Assembly: GCA_030642465.1 (NCBI GenBank)
Contig: DAOWNS010000060.1
Span: 1-8,707 of the forward strand
DNA length: 8,707 bases
From: Candidatus Thorarchaeota archaeon
GTDB taxonomy: Archaea > Asgardarchaeota > Thorarchaeia > Thorarchaeales > Thorarchaeaceae
Reading direction: 5' to 3'
Shown: positions 5,118 through 8,707 of the stretch, piece after piece
How positions within the stretch are numbered: the first letter of the stretch is position 1
How the letters are laid out: each line of letters opens with the position of its first letter
Program-made: the position numbers and the translations under genes
The notes under the pieces: generated by a model
The model's input: the letters and a program-made list of their open reading frames with translations, nothing else
Told to the model about the DNA's origin: nothing
Databases searched by the model: none

Positions 5118-5849
5118 ATGACAGCTAATGGCGATGATATCGTAAGAAGGGAGTTTCGCCATGGCAAAGTTGCTTACGGATTTCAATGGAATCGCGGAAC
5201 CCACAAAAAGCTTGGAAACACTAGCGGAGACCTGGCAGCTCTTTGGGCACACCTTTCAGCAGTTAGAGCCGGAAATGTGCCAGCAGCCCCCTTCACTGAT
5301 CCATTCTACAGACGTGCTTCCTCATTACGGCTTCGTAAAATGTCAGCTGCAGGACGCGTAGCATTGCGAATGAAGCTCATGAAAAGCCACGCAGTAGTGG
5401 CCAACCTTGAAGACGACTTGGTACAAAGGATACGGAATTATCATAGGGTCCGAGGCGATAAGAGCTATACACTGAATCATACAGTGCTTCCTGATTTCCT
5501 TCAGGACGATCCGAATTCGATTGCAATTGAGGTTCCAGTGTATACCGAGAGGTACCGACTTACAGGACACATAGACTTGGTTCGTTTCATTGATGGCTAT
5601 GTGCAGGTCTGCGACTACAAGCCCGGCTCGCTTGAGTCAACGAAGAAAAGATTCCTTGAGTCCATACCACAGGTGGCCGCTTACGGAGAAATGATGACAC
5701 ATCACCTTGCGGGAACTCTTCGTTCAGCCCTTGATGCGCCTATCCTGCCCACAGTCAGATGCGCCATATTCGACACCCATTCATCCTGGCACTTTGGGGC
5801 AGACATGTTTGTAAGTTTGTATGAGTCTAAGAGGATATCCGGGCTCTAA
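5118..5849 (+). CDS. Stand-alone RecB/Cas4-like PD-(D/E)XK nuclease
   Basis: A 243-aa protein with a clear RecB-type nuclease core. E138 lies in AIEVPVY, D153 in TGHIDLV, D166 and K168 in VCDYKPG, and Q185/Y189 form the QxxxY motif (QVAAY) typical of RecB, AddB and Cas4 nucleases. These residues would bind divalent metal and cut DNA. No four-cysteine iron-sulfur set as in Cas4 is seen (only C165 and C215), and no helicase is attached, so this is a single-domain nuclease. The first 130 residues are helical and basic and match nothing I know. No cas genes or repeats lie nearby. ATG 5118 is the first in-frame start; AAGGGA precedes it with very short spacing. From 5161 to 5361 a second forward frame is also open and has a fair ribosome-binding site, so the N-terminus is less certain than the core. 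The 3' end overlaps the opposing gene by four bases. Confidence 0.8.
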   Translation: MTANGDDIVRREFRHGKVAYGFQWNRGTHKKLGNTSGDLAALWAHLSAVRAGNVPAAPFTDPFYRRASSLRLRKMSAAGRVALRMKLMKSHAVVANLEDDLVQRIRNYHRVRGDKSYTLNHTVLPDFLQDDPNSIAIEVPVYTERYRLTGHIDLVRFIDGYVQVCDYKPGSLESTKKRFLESIPQVAAYGEMMTHHLAGTLRSALDAPILPTVRCAIFDTHSSWHFGADMFVSLYESKRISGL

Positions 5850-6682
5850 CCTCGATTGTTCTTGAAGACGGACATTCTTACTTTCTCTTCAACAACAGGT
5901 CCTCCCGACGCGGGAGCATCCCATTTCACTTGAATCGTCGGACGCGCAGAAACGAGTCCTTCTCTCACTCGTGAGAAATATCGCTCGGAGAGAGAGCCAA
6001 AACGTCCTAGGGCCGCATCAACGGGAATCCAGCCTATGTTCAAGAGGTAGACTTCACACCAAGCATGCGGCTCGGGTTCCGACCCTGACCTGTAGAAGTG
6101 ACCCACAACTCTTCGTGATGGTATTTTGACCGCGCGGTTCAAGGCAATAAACAGGTCCGCATGTTCATCACAGTCGCCTTCTTTGCTCAAGGTGGCGCGT
6201 GCTGCGCCCACTCTCTCGTCAAGATGAGTCTTCAGCTTTAGATGCTCTCTAACTGTTTTGAAAGCCAGCCGTGCATAAGCTTCGTCGGTGTTAGCCTTCT
6301 CAGCAATGCTTTCTGACAGTTTCTGCACAAGCGGATCACCATATTCCCAGTACTCCTGTACTGCGCAGAACATTCCTCTGTTCTGCCTGATTTCTTCCTC
6401 AGGAGTTGGTTGAGGTTCAAGAAGCCAATCACGGGAAATCGTATCAATGCGGAGGATGACAGTCGGAGAGAAGCTCTCGCATGGGGTCAGCTCCGGCATC
6501 TTGATGATGGCAACCATGTTCTTCTCAGCCTTTTCAAGAACTCTCGCTGGGGGGAATACATCAATAGACGTGACGAACTGGTTGTCCATATCTGTTAGGA
6601 GATGCCACGTCATCTTCCCCTTCTTTATCCGGGACGTTCCTCTGTTGTGTACATCTGCCTGCATTTCTATCAGGAATCTCAA
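5846..6682 (-). CDS. Transglutaminase-like cysteine peptidase-fold protein
   Basis: A 278-aa protein with a transglutaminase-core domain at about residues 135-225. The catalytic triad is complete: C171 in EGDCDEHA, H206 in EPHAWCEVYL, and D222 in IPVDAALG. Relatives act as proteases, amidases or cross-linking enzymes; the substrate cannot be read from the sequence. The first 100 residues form a beta-rich domain (VHNRGTSRIKKG, DNQFVTSIDVFPPARV, VILRIDTISRDW) as often found before archaeal transglutaminase cores. There is no signal peptide or membrane helix, so a cytosolic location is likely. The last 40 residues are a short beta tail. The start is uncertain: TTG 6682 follows an in-frame stop at 6694-6692, ATG 6664 (Met7) is an alternative, and an ATG at 6695 opens a different frame for only about 40 codons. 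The stop TAG (5848-5846) interlocks with the nuclease stop TAA (5847-5849). Confidence 0.85.
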   Translation of the reverse strand: MRFLIEMQADVHNRGTSRIKKGKMTWHLLTDMDNQFVTSIDVFPPARVLEKAEKNMVAIIKMPELTPCESFSPTVILRIDTISRDWLLEPQPTPEEEIRQNRGMFCAVQEYWEYGDPLVQKLSESIAEKANTDEAYARLAFKTVREHLKLKTHLDERVGAARATLSKEGDCDEHADLFIALNRAVKIPSRRVVGHFYRSGSEPEPHAWCEVYLLNIGWIPVDAALGRFGSLSERYFSRVREGLVSARPTIQVKWDAPASGGPVVEEKVRMSVFKNNRG

Positions 6683-6710
6683 TATGAAGTCTCATTGCGA
6701 GCCATCTTCC

Positions 6711-6725
6711 GAATAGATTTATGTG
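6711..6725. promoter_or_regulatory. AT-rich element in the 102-bp divergent promoter region
   Basis: GAATAGATTTATGTG is the most AT-rich stretch between the divergent starts at 6682 and 6785. TTTATG on the plus strand would start transcription near 6745, and CATAAATC on the minus strand near 6695. It may serve one or both genes. Weak evidence. Confidence 0.25.
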
Positions 6726-6784
6726 TTGTCCAGCAGTTCACTAGTAGTTGTCTTAGCCTAGTCAAAGGCGAGTGAGGTCTTCGC

Positions 6785-8236
6785 ATGAGCAAGAAACCCG
6801 ATAAGAAATTTTCAGAGCGCGACAAGGATTCAGTTATTGACAAGATGTTCGCAGAACTTGGTGTCGATGACACCATGAAGAAGGAGCTAGTCGCATCGGG
6901 CCGCATGACACAGGATGTTCTCAGGGTGGAAACTGCAGATCAAGTTCGACGACGCATTGAGATGGATAAGAGCATTGGTCGTTTCCGTGAGAGCACTCGT
7001 CATGTCGAGAAGAATCTCAATCTAATCAACGATGGAATTGATCGCATCGAGCGTGATCTCATACCAGTTGTGCTTTCCTTTCTGGTTGGCTTGAAGGGCA
7101 ACCTTGTGAATCTTCGAAGCACAGTAATTGGGAAGGGAAAAAGGGCCGCGAAGACAAACCTCCAGGCTGTCTATTTTGAAGCCGATGTCAAACCAATCAT
7201 TGAGGAGGAGTTCGCAACGATTGAGGAAACCCTGACCTCTGGAATGTCGGCACCGATTCTTGAGAAGATCCGCGTGTTGACCGACAGTCTCAAAGACGCC
7301 GCGAATGAAACCCACGATGAACTCACGACCTTGAAAGCTAGTATTGATGATTTCACACAGAGGCTCTCCACTGAGGTGGAATTTCTATCGACGGAGCTGA
7401 CCATGAAACCAAAGGTGGCTATCCCGAAGGAAGTAGAAGCACAATTGAGGGAGCTAGCTCGCCATGTCAAGGAACTAGAACGTGACTTATCGGTTGCAGC
7501 GGAGAAGGTACAGAACCGAGAGAATGACATCGAATCATTGCGGAGCGAGCTCGCGGGAATGAAGGCACGGAACGAAAGCCTCGAGGAAACTGTAGCTAGT
7601 CTTCGAGCGGCGCCAGAAGCTAAGGCGGAAACGATTGCTGAGCTTCGTAAGCACATCAAATCCATGGAAACACTCCACGACTTGCTCAATGACCGACTGG
7701 AAGAGGCTTCTAATGAACTCCAGGCCGCACAGATTGAGAACCGTCAGCTTGGTGATGCTAAGAATAAGAGCGACCTACTGATTGAGGATCTTAAGGGCAA
7801 CATCAGACACTTTGATGATGAGATGAAGAAGACAAACGAACGACTTGCTGGAGTTGATGAATTGCGAGCACGCCTTCGTTCCTATGAATCCGGTGAAGGT
7901 GCAAGAGAGCTCGAGCGTGTGAAGACTGAACTTGATCGATTATCAGCCAGTCATGAGAGGACCACCAGTGATTACAAGGCGACGCAGCTGAAGCTACAGG
8001 TCACTAAGGAGGCTTTGCGTGGATACCTTGGTTTGATGGACCGAACGGAGAAGACTAAAGCATTCCTCATGGTGGAAGACAACCTCGAGATGTCGATAAG
8101 GGAGATTGCCCGCTCTTTGGGTGTTGCACCAGCAATAGTTAAGCAATGGGCAGAAGATTTCCATCAACTGGGGATTGCCAAAATCGTCGATGGAGAGAAG
8201 CTCGTACTAACTCGTGAAAAAGTAGATTTAAGCTAG
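6785..8236 (+). CDS. Long coiled-coil protein with C-terminal winged-helix domain
   Basis: A 483-aa acidic, helix-rich protein. Residues 1-60 are a charged helical segment (SVIDKMFAELGVDD, GRMTQDVLRVETADQVRRRI). Residues 60-205 are helical with a more hydrophobic stretch, PVVLSFLVGLKGNLVNL (94-110), that could be a packing core. Residues about 215-415 form a long heptad-type coiled coil, broken near Pro277 and Gly369-Gly372. The C-terminus (about 422-478) looks like a winged helix-turn-helix: AFLMVEDNLEMSIREIARSLG, then the recognition helix PAIVKQWAEDFHQLG, then the two wing strands IAKIVDGEKLVLT. It could bind DNA or act as a protein-interaction winged helix on a dimeric stalk, a layout seen in chromosome-organising and scaffold proteins. 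I know no named family for it. ATG 6785 has GAGGT (6774-6778) with 6-base spacing. It is divergent from the transglutaminase-like gene and ends 15 bp from the next, opposing gene. Confidence 0.85.
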   Translation: MSKKPDKKFSERDKDSVIDKMFAELGVDDTMKKELVASGRMTQDVLRVETADQVRRRIEMDKSIGRFRESTRHVEKNLNLINDGIDRIERDLIPVVLSFLVGLKGNLVNLRSTVIGKGKRAAKTNLQAVYFEADVKPIIEEEFATIEETLTSGMSAPILEKIRVLTDSLKDAANETHDELTTLKASIDDFTQRLSTEVEFLSTELTMKPKVAIPKEVEAQLRELARHVKELERDLSVAAEKVQNRENDIESLRSELAGMKARNESLEETVASLRAAPEAKAETIAELRKHIKSMETLHDLLNDRLEEASNELQAAQIENRQLGDAKNKSDLLIEDLKGNIRHFDDEMKKTNERLAGVDELRARLRSYESGEGARELERVKTELDRLSASHERTTSDYKATQLKLQVTKEALRGYLGLMDRTEKTKAFLMVEDNLEMSIREIARSLGVAPAIVKQWAEDFHQLGIAKIVDGEKLVLTREKVDLS

Positions 8237-8251
8237 AGAATCATCCAGCAA

Positions 8252-8596
8252 CTACGGCTGTTCAACCTTCCCAAAGAAATCAACAACCCCCAGAAGACCA
8301 TTCATCATCGCAACGTTATCGTACAGTTTCTTGACATCCAAGGCTGGTTTGCTGGTATCTTTCATGTAATTTCGAACTGCGGGATGAAGTACGCTCTTCA
8401 AGTAGGTGACTCGCAGCTCTTTTAGAGCGTTGATCAGTTCCGCGTCTGATTGTTCATTTTCTATAAGAGAGAGTAAATTGCCGAGTTGAGCAACGTAGGC
8501 TCCTTCTGAAGGTATGACAGAGTTCTGGTTAGCAAGTGTTTGCTTTGCTAAGCGGCGAAAATCGTGTCTGGCTCGGTCGAGATCAGTTGTGGCCAA
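8252..8596 (-). CDS. Uncharacterised all-helical 114-aa protein (TTG start)
   Basis: I do not recognise this protein. It is predicted from its composition to be almost wholly helical: ARHDFRRLAKQTLANQN, AYVAQLGNLLSLIENE, AELINALKELRVTYLK, DVKKLYDNVAMMNGLLGVVDF. Leucine/isoleucine spacing suggests a small helical bundle. It has no cysteines, signal peptide or membrane helix. The frame opens only at TTG 8596, directly after a TAA (8599-8597) that ends the preceding short ORF in the same frame. The two are thus read back to back and the downstream one would depend on re-initiation or stop-codon readthrough. No independent Shine-Dalgarno sequence is obvious. Its 3' end converges with the coiled-coil gene at a 15-bp distance. 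Confidence 0.65.
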   Translation of the reverse strand: MATTDLDRARHDFRRLAKQTLANQNSVIPSEGAYVAQLGNLLSLIENEQSDAELINALKELRVTYLKSVLHPAVRNYMKDTSKPALDVKKLYDNVAMMNGLLGVVDFFGKVEQP

Positions 8597-8695
8597 TTAC
8601 TTCGTATTCCAACATGCGTCAAGGAATTTATCTGTGCCGCCAGTGGACCTTTCAAAAAGACCAGCTATTTTTTTGTACTTCTTAGGTGATGGCAT
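8597..8695 (-). CDS. Very short ORF (32 aa) or C-terminal end of a protein entering from the right edge
   Basis: The minus strand from ATG 8695 encodes 32 residues starting MPSPKKYKKIAGLF and ending FLDACWNTK before TAA 8599-8597. The lysine-rich start and the Gly-Gly-Thr-Asp-Lys centre read like real protein. The frame stays open upstream of the ATG to the window edge (GTG GTT TTC CAA), so this may be the tail of a longer gene. No ribosome-binding site precedes the ATG in the visible bases. The stop is directly followed by the TTG start of the next gene in the same frame, so the two together form one 147-codon frame interrupted by a single TAA. It is too short to classify. Confidence 0.5.
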   Translation of the reverse strand: MPSPKKYKKIAGLFERSTGGTDKFLDACWNTK

Positions 8696-8707
8696 TTGGA
8701 AAACCAC

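Noticed and set aside
5046..5252. N-terminal extension of the DUF3303-like gene back to 5252
   Set aside because: The extra 69 residues do not resemble the family, overlap the divergent nuclease gene, and ignore the strong AGGTGA before TTG 5045.
6574..6695. Alternative ATG-started frame (from 6695) at the 5' end of the transglutaminase-like gene
   Set aside because: It opens with a plausible MRLHIEIP but stops after about 40 codons. The TTG-started frame reads naturally into the beta-rich N-terminal domain, so no frameshift is needed.
7171..7689. 172-codon open frame on the minus strand
   Set aside because: It lies wholly inside the coiled-coil gene and its Ser/Ala/Val-rich product is the expected antisense shadow of Glu/Lys/Leu-rich coding sequence.
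1..8707. CRISPR array, insertion sequence, attachment site or toxin-antitoxin pair
   Set aside because: I looked for regularly spaced direct repeats, transposase motifs with terminal inverted repeats, and small overlapping toxin-antitoxin gene pairs on both strands and saw none.

Overview
The window looks archaeal, with a mid-range GC content. Several starts carry Shine-Dalgarno sequences of the archaeal GGTGA/GAGG type, TTG starts are frequent (apparently four genes), promoters look like AT-rich TATA boxes a short distance upstream, and genes are packed in small units on alternating strands. The Alg14/Alg13-type glycosyltransferase pair, the long coiled-coil protein ending in a winged helix and the soluble transglutaminase-like protein would fit an Asgard archaeon (for example a Thorarchaeia-like lineage). 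That placement is an inference from gene content, because no marker gene is present.

Layout. Positions 1-2388 (minus strand) hold a two-gene redox unit: a FAD-linked oxidase/dehydrogenase of the GlcD type, followed one base later by a GlcF/HdrD-like iron-sulfur protein that runs off the left edge. After a gene-free gap of about 410 bp (2398-2800), 2801-3735 (plus) encodes a split Alg14 + Alg13 glycosyltransferase joined by an ATGA overlap. A 239-bp gap with a perfect 14-bp palindrome and a T8 run leads to a basic 244-aa protein of unknown function (3975-4709, plus). A small DUF3303-like ferredoxin-fold protein (4767-5045, minus) is divergent from a stand-alone RecB/Cas4-like PD-(D/E)XK nuclease (5118-5849, plus). 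The nuclease converges, with overlapping stop codons, on a transglutaminase-like protein (5846-6682, minus). That gene is in turn divergent from a 483-aa coiled-coil/winged-helix protein (6785-8236, plus). At the right edge a short all-helical protein (8252-8596, minus) directly abuts a very short ORF (8597-8695, minus).

How the parts work together. Only two units show operon-grade linkage with a clear functional logic. One is the FAD oxidase/Fe-S pair, which would oxidise an organic (hydroxy)acid and pass electrons through Fe-S clusters. The other is the Alg14/Alg13 pair, in which a membrane-associated acceptor-binding subunit and a donor-binding catalytic subunit add a sugar, probably GlcNAc, to a lipid-linked glycan. 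The remaining genes alternate in strand and look like single-gene units. I see no CRISPR array, insertion sequence, tRNA, rRNA or complete defence cassette. The best candidates for undescribed biology are the orphan nuclease, the unknown 244-aa protein, the coiled-coil/winged-helix protein and the short gene pair at the right edge.
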